Assembly: GCA_036986275.1 (NCBI GenBank)
Contig: BTRG01000042.1
Span: 1 to 23,055, forward strand
DNA length: 23,055 nucleotides
Direction: 5' to 3'
DNA from: BTRG01 sp036986275
GTDB lineage: Bacteria; Pseudomonadota; Gammaproteobacteria; Acidiferrobacterales; SZUA-150
The notes beneath the pieces were generated by a model. It worked only from the letters and a program-made list of their open reading frames with translations, was not told the DNA's origin and did not search any database. Positions 7,422 to 15,450 of this stretch are shown here, in pieces. Made by a program: the position numbers and the translations under genes. Position 1 is the first letter of the stretch, and each line of letters opens with the position of its first letter.

Positions 7422-8015
7422 CTACCAATCCCTTAAAACAGCGGCAAGCGCATCTATGTCAAGAAGAACGCAAGGCGGGGAATCAATCAAACCCGCCAGC
7501 CAGGGACGTGTACTGCCTTCTCCCGTCCATTGTGGAGCGCTACAAGACAAATCCCTCTCATCACCTGTTCGCTCAAAGGCAATGGCCAGCTCAGGTTTAT
7601 GTAGAATAACAACCGAACCATAAGTCTGTTGTAAGGCGGCTCTTTTTGTAAGTGAAAATTCAGGAAAAACAACAGACGCTACATCGTATACCGGCACTGA
7701 CCTTCCTTGTTCATCCAGGGTTATGCCGATCCTGGCCCTGTGCGAATCCCCGCCAGCCTGCACGGAATATGCCTGCCTTAAGGCAACCCGTTCCCTCGGT
7801 ATCGCCAGCCTCAGACCATTCACCTCAAAGCTCCACCAATGTTGTACTTCATGTAATTCATGATGATACCCAACGCCTGCGGTCTCACAAGTGTCTTGTA
7901 CTTCTCGTGAAGGAGAATGTCTGGTTTCTATTGTCACCTGAGAATCACAAAGCACATCAATGTATTGGGACAAGACATCAGCCGCGGAAGGCAAGGGGGA
8001 ATGTCGGGGCGACAT
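7422..8015 (-). CDS. CheW-domain protein, ParP-like
   Basis: This 197-residue protein has a variable N-terminus (1-55) and a CheW-like domain (about 58-197). The domain starts HWWSFEVNGLRLAIP and ends with a GLID...LLDIDAL strand, as in CheW. It lies immediately after a ParA-like gene, the arrangement seen for ParC-ParP in Vibrio and for the ParA/CheW-like pair downstream of motD in Pseudomonas. ParP has a C-terminal CheW-like (AIF) domain that links ParC to CheA arrays at the cell pole. The ATG lies 7 bases after the parA stop, with AAGGA inside the parA end. It lacks the long proline-rich N-terminus described for Vibrio ParP, so the exact assignment is moderate. The canonical cheW that often follows is absent. 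Confidence 0.78.
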   Translation of the reverse strand: MSPRHSPLPSAADVLSQYIDVLCDSQVTIETRHSPSREVQDTCETAGVGYHHELHEVQHWWSFEVNGLRLAIPRERVALRQAYSVQAGGDSHRARIGITLDEQGRSVPVYDVASVVFPEFSLTKRAALQQTYGSVVILHKPELAIAFERTGDERDLSCSAPQWTGEGSTRPWLAGLIDSPPCVLLDIDALAAVLRDW

Positions 8016-8022
8016 GATCTGG

Positions 8023-8823
8023 CTACATTCCTTGCGCTGCCGATTCCGGCTGGGTATCCAGATAATACAAATGCTCCGTCAACTTTCCATAGGCAACGCT
8101 ACCACGGGCATGTGGTGCATAATGCGATACAGGCAGGCCATGTTTACTGGCCTCGCGAAACTGGGTGTCTACCGGGATCACTCCCGACCACACCCTGTAA
8201 AGATGAGTCGCCCTGATTTGCTCCAGGGTTTCCACTGATGCGCGGGTACGTTGATCATATAAGGTCGGCACTATGGTGTAGGATGTCGTCTGCCGCAAGG
8301 ATCTGTCTATCATGGATATGGTATGCATCATACGCTCCAGGCCCTTAATGGCCAGAAACTCAGTCTGCACCGGGATCACCAACTGTTCACATGCCGCCAG
8401 TGCATTAACCAGCAATATACCCAACACGGGCAAGCAGTCGAGAATCACGACATCACAATGAAATTGTAATCCCGCCAAACTTCTTTTTAACACTAGACCC
8501 ATGCCCTCACGCATACCCAGTTGTCTGTCCAGTGCCGCCAACCCAGGTACAGCGGGTATAAATGACAGGCCCTCGACAGGTGTGGGTCTCAACAAAGCAG
8601 ATACATCCACGGCGCGGCCATTCGCCGCACCCTGAAACAATGTGTAAAGGCTGTCTTCTACAGTTTCAGGATTCAGTTTGAAATAACAAGTCAACGAGCC
8701 ATGAGGGTCCATGTCAACCAGCACAACACGAACGCCTTTTGCCGCAAGTATTCCACCAACGGTAACGGCGGTCGTTGTTTTGCCGACACCGCCTTTCTGA
8801 TTTGCTACTGCAAAAATTTGCAT
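8023..8823 (-). CDS. ParA-family ATPase, ParC-like chemotaxis positioning protein
   Basis: This 266-residue protein is a Soj/ParA-type ATPase. It has the deviant Walker A motif KGGVGKTT (10-17), a Walker A'-like VLVDMDP (34-40) and a Walker B stretch VVILDCLP. No ParB gene or parS site is seen, and the gene sits between motD and a CheW-like gene. That context fits ParC, which places chemotaxis arrays at the flagellated pole and hands them to daughter cells, rather than chromosome partitioning. The ATG has GGGGTA upstream and lies 13 bases after the motD stop. It differs from FlhG at 13228-14112, the other MinD/ParA-type ATPase here, in lacking the DQAxxLR motif. Confidence 0.87.
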   Translation of the reverse strand: MQIFAVANQKGGVGKTTTAVTVGGILAAKGVRVVLVDMDPHGSLTCYFKLNPETVEDSLYTLFQGAANGRAVDVSALLRPTPVEGLSFIPAVPGLAALDRQLGMREGMGLVLKRSLAGLQFHCDVVILDCLPVLGILLVNALAACEQLVIPVQTEFLAIKGLERMMHTISMIDRSLRQTTSYTIVPTLYDQRTRASVETLEQIRATHLYRVWSGVIPVDTQFREASKHGLPVSHYAPHARGSVAYGKLTEHLYYLDTQPESAAQGM

Positions 8824-8836
8824 TGCTTACCCCGTG

Positions 8837-9721
8837 TCAGGGTTTCCCGTTGGCAGACGCATCTACACCCTCTATTGACACACCTGCTTGCTTTTCCGAG
8901 ATACGTGCAAACTCGGCAAAGTGGTGCGGGACATCCTGACCCAGCACGACCAACACGACTTTGCGATTTTCATTTCTACCATGTAATGTCCCGTTGCCTG
9001 AACTAGGCTTATAGCGACCATAGCCCACGGCAGCCATGCTCTCTGGCTCCAGCCCCTCTCGAATAAGCAAATGAATCACACTGGCAGACCGGACCGCGGA
9101 CAGTTCCCAGTTCGTAGGATAAAGCACCGTATTGATGGGAGAATTATCGGTATACCCTTCTATCCGTATATGGTTGGGATACTTTTTAAGTACACTTGCC
9201 AAGCGCACCAGCACGGGTTTTGCTGTCTCTGTCAGCTTTGCGCTGCCGGGAGGGAACAGGATATTGGACTTCATTTCAATCTCTATCCACATATCATTAC
9301 GCTTGATCATCATCAGACCATCCTCTAACAGCGGTGCAAACAACTTCTCAACCTGATCCGCAATCTTGTCTATAGGTTTTTTTGCATCCGCACCGGTATT
9401 CTGATTCATCCGAATGGGAGGAGAAATCGCTGAAAGTTTTAACTCAGCAGAAGAAACCACGCCGGGTGTTGATTTTGCCATCGAATTCTCGATGAAAATT
9501 GACTTTGAGGGCTGGCCTATTTGTATCGGTTGATCGCTCATGGGCTTCGACCTGAATGCCGCTTCCAGTGAGTCAGACAAAACACGATACTTGCCCTCGT
9601 TAACAGCCGAAATTGAATACATTACAACAAAGAATGCGAACAACAAGGTAATGAAATCGGCATAGGACACCAACCAGCGTTCATGATTCTCATGCTCTTC
9701 CGCGTGTTTCTTTCTTGCCAC
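8837..9721 (-). CDS. motD: MotD, peptidoglycan-binding flagellar stator subunit
   Basis: MotD is the MotB-type stator subunit that couples ion flow to flagellar rotation. The 294-residue protein has a cytoplasmic charged start, one transmembrane helix (about 17-39) and an OmpA/MotB peptidoglycan-binding domain (about 147-262, with EGYTDNSP and the closing RNENRKVVLVVL). The essential ion-binding aspartate is Asp22 in SYADFITLL. MotCD-type stators are normally proton-driven, but the ion cannot be fixed from this sequence alone. The start is a GTG 5 bases after the motC stop with only a weak upstream GTGG, so coupling to motC is likely. Confidence 0.93.
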   Translation of the reverse strand: MARKKHAEEHENHERWLVSYADFITLLFAFFVVMYSISAVNEGKYRVLSDSLEAAFRSKPMSDQPIQIGQPSKSIFIENSMAKSTPGVVSSAELKLSAISPPIRMNQNTGADAKKPIDKIADQVEKLFAPLLEDGLMMIKRNDMWIEIEMKSNILFPPGSAKLTETAKPVLVRLASVLKKYPNHIRIEGYTDNSPINTVLYPTNWELSAVRSASVIHLLIREGLEPESMAAVGYGRYKPSSGNGTLHGRNENRKVVLVVLGQDVPHHFAEFARISEKQAGVSIEGVDASANGKP

Positions 9722-9726
9722 AACAG

Positions 9727-10467
9727 TTAGTCCACGTAACCTGTCAGTTTATTTTCAATATTATGAGGATTTTCCCCCTGAGAGATTGCAACAATTCCTT
9801 CAACAACCATTTCCCGGGCCTGCAACTGCTTATGGGAAACACTCTTTAATTTATTTGCAACCGGAAGAAACACAAGATTGGCCAGACCCACACCGTATAT
9901 CGTAGCCACAAAGGCCACAGCGATACCGGTTCCCAGTTTACTCGGGTCACTCAGATTTTCCATGACATGGATTAACCCCATCACAGCACCGATAATACCT
10001 ATAGTTGGAGAATAGCCGCCCAAACCTTCATACACCTTGGCCGCCTGCATATCATTATGATTCTTCACATCCAGCTCTACTTCGAGAATCCCACGGATTA
10101 CATCCGGCTCTGTCCCGTCTACTAATAATTGCAATCCTTTCCTGGAAAACTCATCCGGCTCTGAATCTGTCAGGGCCTCCAGTCCCAACAGACCTTCCTT
10201 ACGGGCGATATTGCTCCATTCCACAACTTTGTTGATGACTTCGGCTACCGCAGTCCTGGGCGGTATAAATACCCATATCGTCATTTTCAGGGAGCGAAAG
10301 AATATTGGTACAGGGGTCTGCAGCAATACCGCGCCCACGGTACCTCCCGCAACAATTAAAAAAGCTGTCGGTTGCACCAGGGAGTCAATATGTCCGCCTT
10401 CCAGAGCATTGCCACCTATAATGGCAGCAAAGCCCATTAACAGCCCAACAATACTGAGCACATCCAT
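9727..10467 (-). CDS. motC: MotC, flagellar stator channel subunit
   Basis: This 246-residue MotA/PomA-family protein has four expected membrane segments, with the first pair near the N-terminus (about 4-20 and 33-50) and the second near residues 150-200. The second pair includes GGYSPTIGIIGAVMGLIHVM and the GTGIAVAFVATIYG stretch. The cytoplasmic loop (about 60-145) carries the charged region ARKEGLLGLEALTD that contacts the rotor protein FliG in the family. The ATG is preceded by AAGGA. With motD it forms the stator. In Pseudomonas-type clusters motC directly follows cheB; here it follows a CheW-domain gene by 21 bases. Confidence 0.93.
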   Translation of the reverse strand: MDVLSIVGLLMGFAAIIGGNALEGGHIDSLVQPTAFLIVAGGTVGAVLLQTPVPIFFRSLKMTIWVFIPPRTAVAEVINKVVEWSNIARKEGLLGLEALTDSEPDEFSRKGLQLLVDGTEPDVIRGILEVELDVKNHNDMQAAKVYEGLGGYSPTIGIIGAVMGLIHVMENLSDPSKLGTGIAVAFVATIYGVGLANLVFLPVANKLKSVSHKQLQAREMVVEGIVAISQGENPHNIENKLTGYVD

Positions 10468-10488
10468 ATTAGCGGCCGTCCTTTTTCA

Positions 10489-11295
10489 TTATTCCTTTCC
10501 AGGCTTCAGTCTACATATGATTTTTGCAACGTCGATATGAAACGCACGCATGCCTGACGGAGTATGTACCAGACTGATATTCTGGCTGCATGCACCGAAT
10601 GCAGGCGATATAGGTTGGTGCTTAACCTTTTCTATGCCCAGCACATGATCCACGACAAGACCTAACGGTGCGCTGCCAGTATTAATCATTAACACATAGC
10701 TGTGATCTTGCAGACTTGCTGCTGGTTTGAGCCATTGCCCACCAATTCCAGGAACATAGCAATCCATTGGCTTCTGATTTATATCTTGATCAGCAACATC
10801 CTTGCCATGCAATCTCTTGATTTGATCAATACTGTCTACATCAAGAGAGTATTGTTGCTTGTCGGCATAAACGAACAATGCACACCCCTTACTTGCGGAC
10901 ATAATCTTTAATTGAACATTAAGTGTGAGTAACTGTAATTCTTCCAGATATCTCATCATGCTATCGCCACCACATTCCTTCGTTAATGTGTTATAGCACC
11001 CTTCTGACAAGTTCTGGATATCTACAAGGGCTTCTGTAATGCGGAATTTCTGGATAGGCTTATTTTCTCTTTCTTTTTCTGTTAGTTCCATAGTGTTCAA
11101 GTGGGTATCTGAATCTTTCTTACCAAGTGAACGAAACTCATTCAATAAAGATTCAAAATCATCATCACTGACTATCGAATCCCTGGGTTGCTGATCAGGC
11201 TCAGATGATCTATCACTGGCAGTCGTGGCAAGATCTTCTAGAAGCGCGTCGAATTTCTTCTCGACTACGTTGTGTTTGCGGGGCTTGGCAGACAC
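10489..11295 (-). CDS. CheW-domain protein occupying the cheA-cheB slot
   Basis: This 268-residue protein has a C-terminal CheW-like domain (about 136-262, with CALFVYADKQQYSLDV and LGLVVDHVLGIEKV). A helical middle part (about 80-130) and an acidic N-terminus precede it. The N-terminus holds two short stretches, KKFDALLED (13-21) and DDDFESLLNEFRSLG (44-58). These resemble the CheY-binding peptides of FliM (NEIDALLHG) and CheZ (QDEVDDLLSSLG) encoded nearby. No histidine phosphotransfer, dimerisation or ATPase domain is present, so it cannot replace CheA kinase activity. The start is a GTG preceded by AGGGTGA, 9 bases after the cheZ stop. It should be cytoplasmic, joining chemoreceptor arrays or binding CheY. 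The role is inferred; the position is the slot where cheA and cheB usually lie. Confidence 0.8.
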   Translation of the reverse strand: MSAKPRKHNVVEKKFDALLEDLATTASDRSSEPDQQPRDSIVSDDDFESLLNEFRSLGKKDSDTHLNTMELTEKERENKPIQKFRITEALVDIQNLSEGCYNTLTKECGGDSMMRYLEELQLLTLNVQLKIMSASKGCALFVYADKQQYSLDVDSIDQIKRLHGKDVADQDINQKPMDCYVPGIGGQWLKPAASLQDHSYVLMINTGSAPLGLVVDHVLGIEKVKHQPISPAFGACSQNISLVHTPSGMRAFHIDVAKIICRLKPGKE

Positions 11296-11304
11296 AACAT
11301 CACC

Positions 11305-12051
11305 CTAGAATCCCAGACTCGACAACAAGTCATCCACCTCGTCTTGGCCGGATAAGGCATTTGAATCTTCCATCCCGGGAATTTGCGGACCTGACAGTTT
11401 CGCATCCTGGTTTTTCTTCCCTGTCTCTTCCTTTCCAGCTAACTGCTGACCTGAGATTCTGATCAGGTTAACAAGATTATCTTCTACATCTTCCACCAAC
11501 GATATGACTCGACGAATAATCTGTCCTGTCAGGTCCTGGAAACTCTGTGCCATCAACACAGTTGAAAGACCGGAATTCACGATGCCTGTTTTCTCAACAA
11601 CACCATTTAGAAAATTATCTACTTGACGACATAAACCACGAAATTCCTCTGCTTCCATCTCCCTTTGCATAAACTTTTCCCAGGCATCATTTATTTTCAA
11701 GGCATCTTTTTGTAAGTCATCACATATTGGCATGGCGACTTCTATTGCACTCAAAGTCTTGTTTGCGGCATCTTCAGTCATGGTAATAACATGCCTCAAT
11801 CTGTCCTTGGCGTCGGGTATCTCATCTTCCGTCAAATCACTGATGCGAGTATCAATGGTAAAATTGTTGATGGCGTTGTGCAGATCACGCGTCAGTTTAC
11901 CCAACTCGCTAAATAATCCTTTCTCTCTAGCACCTGAAAGTAGGCCCAGCAACTCGTCAACCTGCTCATTTTTTCCTGCTTCATACTCGACTATCAGAGC
12001 CCTGGCAATCTCTACAAAGTTATCATCACCATTTTTTTTTATTGCGTCCAT
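11305..12051 (-). CDS. cheZ: CheZ, CheY-phosphate phosphatase
   Basis: CheZ ends chemotaxis signals by dephosphorylating CheY. The 248-residue protein is largely helical. The catalytic stretch is AQSFQDLTGQ, whose Asp173 and Gln177 match E. coli Asp143 and Gln147. It ends with the CheY-binding tail QDEVDDLLSSLGF after a linker (about 205-232), as in the family. All active-site features are intact, implying that phosphorylated CheY is made in this cell. The ATG lies 6 bases after the cheY stop, with GGTGGAG about 10 bases upstream. Confidence 0.95.
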   Translation of the reverse strand: MDAIKKNGDDNFVEIARALIVEYEAGKNEQVDELLGLLSGAREKGLFSELGKLTRDLHNAINNFTIDTRISDLTEDEIPDAKDRLRHVITMTEDAANKTLSAIEVAMPICDDLQKDALKINDAWEKFMQREMEAEEFRGLCRQVDNFLNGVVEKTGIVNSGLSTVLMAQSFQDLTGQIIRRVISLVEDVEDNLVNLIRISGQQLAGKEETGKKNQDAKLSGPQIPGMEDSNALSGQDEVDDLLSSLGF

Positions 12052-12057
12052 GATGGT

Positions 12058-12450
12058 TCAGGCTCCACCGTTAATGCGGTCAAATATCTTCCCTATCTTT
12101 TCTTTTAGTATATCCGCCGTAAAGGGCTTAACGATATATCCATTCACACCTATCTTTGCTGCCAGCACAATCTGCTCTTTCTTTGCTTCAGCAGTTACCA
12201 TTAGTACAGGCAAGGATTTTAGTCTTTCGTCTTTACGTACCTCACGCAACAAATCTATACCCTGCATTCCGGGCATATTCCAATCCGTCACCAGAAAATC
12301 AAAAGAACCATTTTTGAGCTTGGGAAGCGCCGACTCACCATCATCGGCTTCGTCTATATTATTAAAACCCAGCTCTTTCAGTAGATTAATCACTATCCTT
12401 CGCATGGTGGAAAAATCATCCACCACCAGGACCTTCATGTTCATATCCAT
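12058..12450 (-). CDS. cheY: CheY, chemotaxis response regulator
   Basis: CheY-phosphate binds the flagellar switch and alters rotation. From the ATG at 12450 the protein is 130 residues, a single receiver domain. The acidic pair is Asp11-Asp12 (VVDDFSTMRR), the phosphorylation site is Asp56 (VTDWNMPG), and Thr86, Tyr105 and Lys108 (NGYIVKPF) are the expected switch residues. The frame stays open upstream to 12528 inside fliA, but GGAGA sits 6 bases before the ATG at 12450 and that start gives the usual CheY length. The gene is therefore 34 bases after the fliA stop, not overlapping it. No cheA that could phosphorylate it is in the window. Confidence 0.95.
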   Translation of the reverse strand: MDMNMKVLVVDDFSTMRRIVINLLKELGFNNIDEADDGESALPKLKNGSFDFLVTDWNMPGMQGIDLLREVRKDERLKSLPVLMVTAEAKKEQIVLAAKIGVNGYIVKPFTADILKEKIGKIFDRINGGA

Positions 12451-12484
12451 ATTTTTCTCCGGTACCGCGATATATAATTTACCA

Positions 12485-13231
12485 TCAGGACTTTTTGCCT
12501 TTCTTCTTTTCAGGCCTCGTGCCCACACGGGTCTGTAATCTGATCAGGGCCTGACCATGTATTTGACACACACGTGATTCACTTACACCCAGCACTTCAC
12601 CAATTTCTCTCAAATTCAGTTCTTCATCGTAATACAGTGACAACACCATCTGTTCGCGCTGCGGCAAACTGGATATGGCCTTGGTGACTATATCCTTCAG
12701 ATCCTGAGCCTGGAGAGAGGCTTCCGGATTCATGCTGTCATCAGTGATACCTGAACCTACGATATTTTCATTCAGGCCTACATCTTCAAAACTAAGAATA
12801 CGGTGTCCGCTTATGTCTCTAACCATCTGGTAGTACTCTTCCAGCGGTATACCCATCTCCTCAGCGATTTCACTTTCCCGTGCGCTCACACCCTTCGTAC
12901 TTTCCACACGTTGCACTGCTTCTGACATAGCGCGCATTTTCCGATGTACAGACCGGGGCGCCCAGTCGTTACGCCGTATCTCATCTATCATTGAACCGCG
13001 TATACGTATGCCGGCATAGGTCTCGAAACTGGCCCCATGACTGGCGCTGTAGTTTCTGGATGCATCCAGCAATCCAATCATGCCTGCCTGTATCAAATCA
13101 TCGGGCTGTATGCTGGCAGGCAGACGGCTGGCCAGATGAAAGGCTATGCGCTTCACCAAAGGCGCATATTCCGTTACCAGATGATCCCGACACTGTGGCT
13201 CTTCTGCCACATATGCTGCTATATCACTCAT
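12485..13231 (-). CDS. fliA: FliA, flagellar sigma factor (sigma-28)
   Basis: FliA directs RNA polymerase to late flagellar genes such as flagellin and chemotaxis genes, and is held by FlgM until the hook is complete. The 248-residue protein has region 2 (about 20-90, with PDDLIQAGMIGLLDASRNY), region 3 (about 95-150) and region 4 (about 185-240, with the helix-turn-helix LNLREIGEVLGVSESRVCQIH). The ATG has GGGGAT 6 bases upstream. Start and flhG stop overlap as ATGA, so it is probably coupled to flhG translation. I found no convincing FliA promoter in the window, so its targets here are unclear. Confidence 0.95.
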   Translation of the reverse strand: MSDIAAYVAEEPQCRDHLVTEYAPLVKRIAFHLASRLPASIQPDDLIQAGMIGLLDASRNYSASHGASFETYAGIRIRGSMIDEIRRNDWAPRSVHRKMRAMSEAVQRVESTKGVSARESEIAEEMGIPLEEYYQMVRDISGHRILSFEDVGLNENIVGSGITDDSMNPEASLQAQDLKDIVTKAISSLPQREQMVLSLYYDEELNLREIGEVLGVSESRVCQIHGQALIRLQTRVGTRPEKKKGKKS

Positions 13232-14112
13232 ATGACCATCCCCAACTCCCTTCCCTTGCAGTAAATCATGCGCTCAAAAAAGAACTGTAAGTGGCCACCG
13301 ATATTCTCAGCTACTGGCCACTTATCGACCGTACCCGCCAATTTCTTGAATGCTTTTGATGCCTTTGCTCCCGGATAGGCCTGCACGACTGGAGATTGTT
13401 TTTGTACAGCCTTGCGCAGGTATTCATCATAGGGAACAGACCCCATATAACTGAGAGTGACATCCAGGAAGCGGTCTGTGACCTTTAGCAATTTAGCAAA
13501 CAATTCCCTGCCTTCACCCAGGGAATGAGTCATGTTGGTAAGTATGCGGAATTTCTGCTGGCCATAATCCTTACTTAAGACCTTGATTAAGGCATAGGCG
13601 TCGGTTATCGAGGCCGGTTCATCACATACCACCACGACAACCTCCTCACAGGCCCTGGAAAACATGGTAACACTCTCAGAAATACCGGCGGCCACATCGA
13701 CTATCATGACGTCCAGGCCATGCCCGACTTCATTAAATGCACTAACCAGAGCGGCCAGCTCTTTTTCACCCAGTTCGGCCATATGTTTTAGTCCGGAGGA
13801 GGCCGGGATAATACCCAGGCCACCCGGACCCTGCACGACAACATCTTCCAGGGCACATTGCCCATCGAGTACATGAGATAAGTTATAGGAAGGCCGCAAA
13901 CCCAATAAAACATCAACATTGGCCAACCCCAGATCGGCATCCATCAACATCACCTGTTTGCCCTGGTTAGCCAGCGAAACGGCAAGATTGATTGCAACAT
14001 TGGTCTTGCCGACACCGCCCTTGCCACTGGCTACCGCAATCACACGAACGGGTTTTGGTGTTACCATTCGCCTGAGACCTGCCGCTTGATCTTTTACACC
14101 CGTCATTCGCAC
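13228..14112 (-). CDS. flhG: FlhG (FleN), flagellar number regulator ATPase
   Basis: FlhG is a MinD-type ATPase that limits flagellar number at the pole by restraining FlhF and the master regulator FleQ/FlrA. The 294-residue protein carries the N-terminal DQAAGLR motif (8-14), the family signature that stimulates the FlhF GTPase. It has the deviant Walker A KGGVGKT (31-37) and VMLMDADLGLANVD (Walker A'). The GTG at 14112 has AGGAG 6 bases upstream; an ATG two codons later would be too far from that site, so GTG is chosen. It lies 9 bases after flhF, the conserved order. If FleQ controls the sigma-54 promoters seen here, FlhG would be part of that feedback. Confidence 0.94.
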   Translation of the reverse strand: MRMTGVKDQAAGLRRMVTPKPVRVIAVASGKGGVGKTNVAINLAVSLANQGKQVMLMDADLGLANVDVLLGLRPSYNLSHVLDGQCALEDVVVQGPGGLGIIPASSGLKHMAELGEKELAALVSAFNEVGHGLDVMIVDVAAGISESVTMFSRACEEVVVVVCDEPASITDAYALIKVLSKDYGQQKFRILTNMTHSLGEGRELFAKLLKVTDRFLDVTLSYMGSVPYDEYLRKAVQKQSPVVQAYPGAKASKAFKKLAGTVDKWPVAENIGGHLQFFFERMIYCKGRELGMVI

Positions 14113-14121
14113 GCTGCGCTC

Positions 14122-15399
14122 CTAGTTCATGGCCATGGCCATGGCGCCATAATTGTGATTCATGAGAGCATGATTCATCAGTTTTACGCTGCGACTGACA
14201 AGGCTATGCGCACGTGCTGCATACAAGTCTTCTGGAACACGCTGGCCGTCACTGATATAGGCCACCGGTAGCTGGTGATTAATAAGCACACTAAGTGCAC
14301 TGCCCAGGCTACCCACTTCATCTACCTTGGTTAATATGCAACCTCGCAAACTCACTCGACCAAACGTACGTATAGTCTCGTGCAATACCGCTGCACGTGA
14401 TGTGGCAGGTAAAACAAGATAGGATTTAATTTTTGATGCACCAGCGCGCATAATGGCCAACTGTTCGGTTAGCCGCACATCACGCTGGCTCATACCTGCT
14501 GTATCAATCAGCACCAATTTACGATCAGACAAGTCATTCAGTGTTTCTTTTAATTCTTCGCGTGTACCGGCCACACGCAACGGTACATCAAGTATGCGCG
14601 CATAAGCTCGAAGATGTTCTTGCGCACCGACTCGATAATTATCAGTAGTAACCAGGGCGACATGACGAGTACCATGACGTACCGCAAAACGTGCAGCCAG
14701 CTTGGCTATAGTAGTGGTTTTACCGACCCCGGTCGGACCTACCAGCGCAACAACGCCGCCATTGGATAAAATATCATCATCAGTTACTTTCACTTTATGG
14801 GCGAGTGTGCCCAACGCATTGCGCCAGGATAAATCAACACGCCCTGCCGCCAGGTCCTGGACGATGCGTTGGCAAAGCTTTGGGCTTAACTCCATATCCA
14901 GCAAACGCCGCAACAAACGCGCATGCGCTGGATTACGCCGCGCCACATCGCCCCATACCAAGCCGGAAAGCTGATGCTCAAGCACATTACGCAAATGCTT
15001 AAGCTCATTACGCATGGCGCCAAACTCGGCACCGTCCTGCTTTTTTACCATTGCTACCCTGGGCTTGGCCGATGCGGCAGCAGGTTTTTTCTTTTTAGTT
15101 GCCAGGACCTGTGCCCCATGCCGGGTAACGACAGCAGGTGAAGGCTTGTATCTTATCGGCGCGGATTTTTTCAATGGCACCGATCTGGCCTTGGGTGTGG
15201 GCTGAGACACAGCAGGCGCAGGCACATTCATCGCGGGGTGATCAGCCAACAGCACCTCTTCAAAATCAACCGCGGCAATCATTTCTACACCGCCTTCCAC
15301 TTTACGGTTAGAAAGTATGACTGCATCCGGCCCCTGCTCGGCACGTACTTTTTGCAGGGTATTGCGTATATTCTTCCCGAAATAACGTTTAATTCTCAT
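14122..15399 (-). CDS. flhF: FlhF, SRP-type GTPase for polar flagellum placement
   Basis: FlhF recruits the first flagellar parts to the cell pole. The 425-residue protein has a basic N-terminus (MRIKRYFGKN), a low-complexity Lys/Ala/Pro linker (about 60-125), an N domain (about 128-205) and a GTPase G domain (about 214-415). GTPase motifs are GPTGVGKTT (221-229), TTDNYRVGAQEHL, LIDTAGMSQRD and LTKVDEVGSLG, all complete. The C-terminus is short and ends AMAMAMN, coded by a 6-base tandem ATGGCC repeat. The ATG has AAGAGA upstream. There is a 51-base gap from flhA, the longest inside the operon, with no clear promoter. Confidence 0.95.
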   Translation of the reverse strand: MRIKRYFGKNIRNTLQKVRAEQGPDAVILSNRKVEGGVEMIAAVDFEEVLLADHPAMNVPAPAVSQPTPKARSVPLKKSAPIRYKPSPAVVTRHGAQVLATKKKKPAAASAKPRVAMVKKQDGAEFGAMRNELKHLRNVLEHQLSGLVWGDVARRNPAHARLLRRLLDMELSPKLCQRIVQDLAAGRVDLSWRNALGTLAHKVKVTDDDILSNGGVVALVGPTGVGKTTTIAKLAARFAVRHGTRHVALVTTDNYRVGAQEHLRAYARILDVPLRVAGTREELKETLNDLSDRKLVLIDTAGMSQRDVRLTEQLAIMRAGASKIKSYLVLPATSRAAVLHETIRTFGRVSLRGCILTKVDEVGSLGSALSVLINHQLPVAYISDGQRVPEDLYAARAHSLVSRSVKLMNHALMNHNYGAMAMAMN

Positions 15400-15450
15400 A
15401 ACAAGTTCTCTTTGCTGCCATCCAATGTATATTCAGTTACTGTTGCACTA

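Noticed and set aside
8023..8823. Chromosome or plasmid partition ParA
   Set aside because: No parB or parS nearby, and its place between motD and a CheW-like gene fits chemotaxis positioning better.
12451..12484. Possible FliA promoter (TAAA-N15-CCGGAGAA) before cheY
   Set aside because: Only 5 of 8 bases match the -10 part and it would lie on the cheY ribosome site.
11732..12538. Long open frame antisense to cheZ and cheY
   Set aside because: It is serine-rich and lies opposite two clear genes, as expected for a mirror of their codon use.
14129..14146. ATGGCC tandem repeat at the flhF 3' end as a phase-variation tract
   Set aside because: Three 6-base units are in frame and only change the AMAMAMN tail, so slippage would not switch the gene off.
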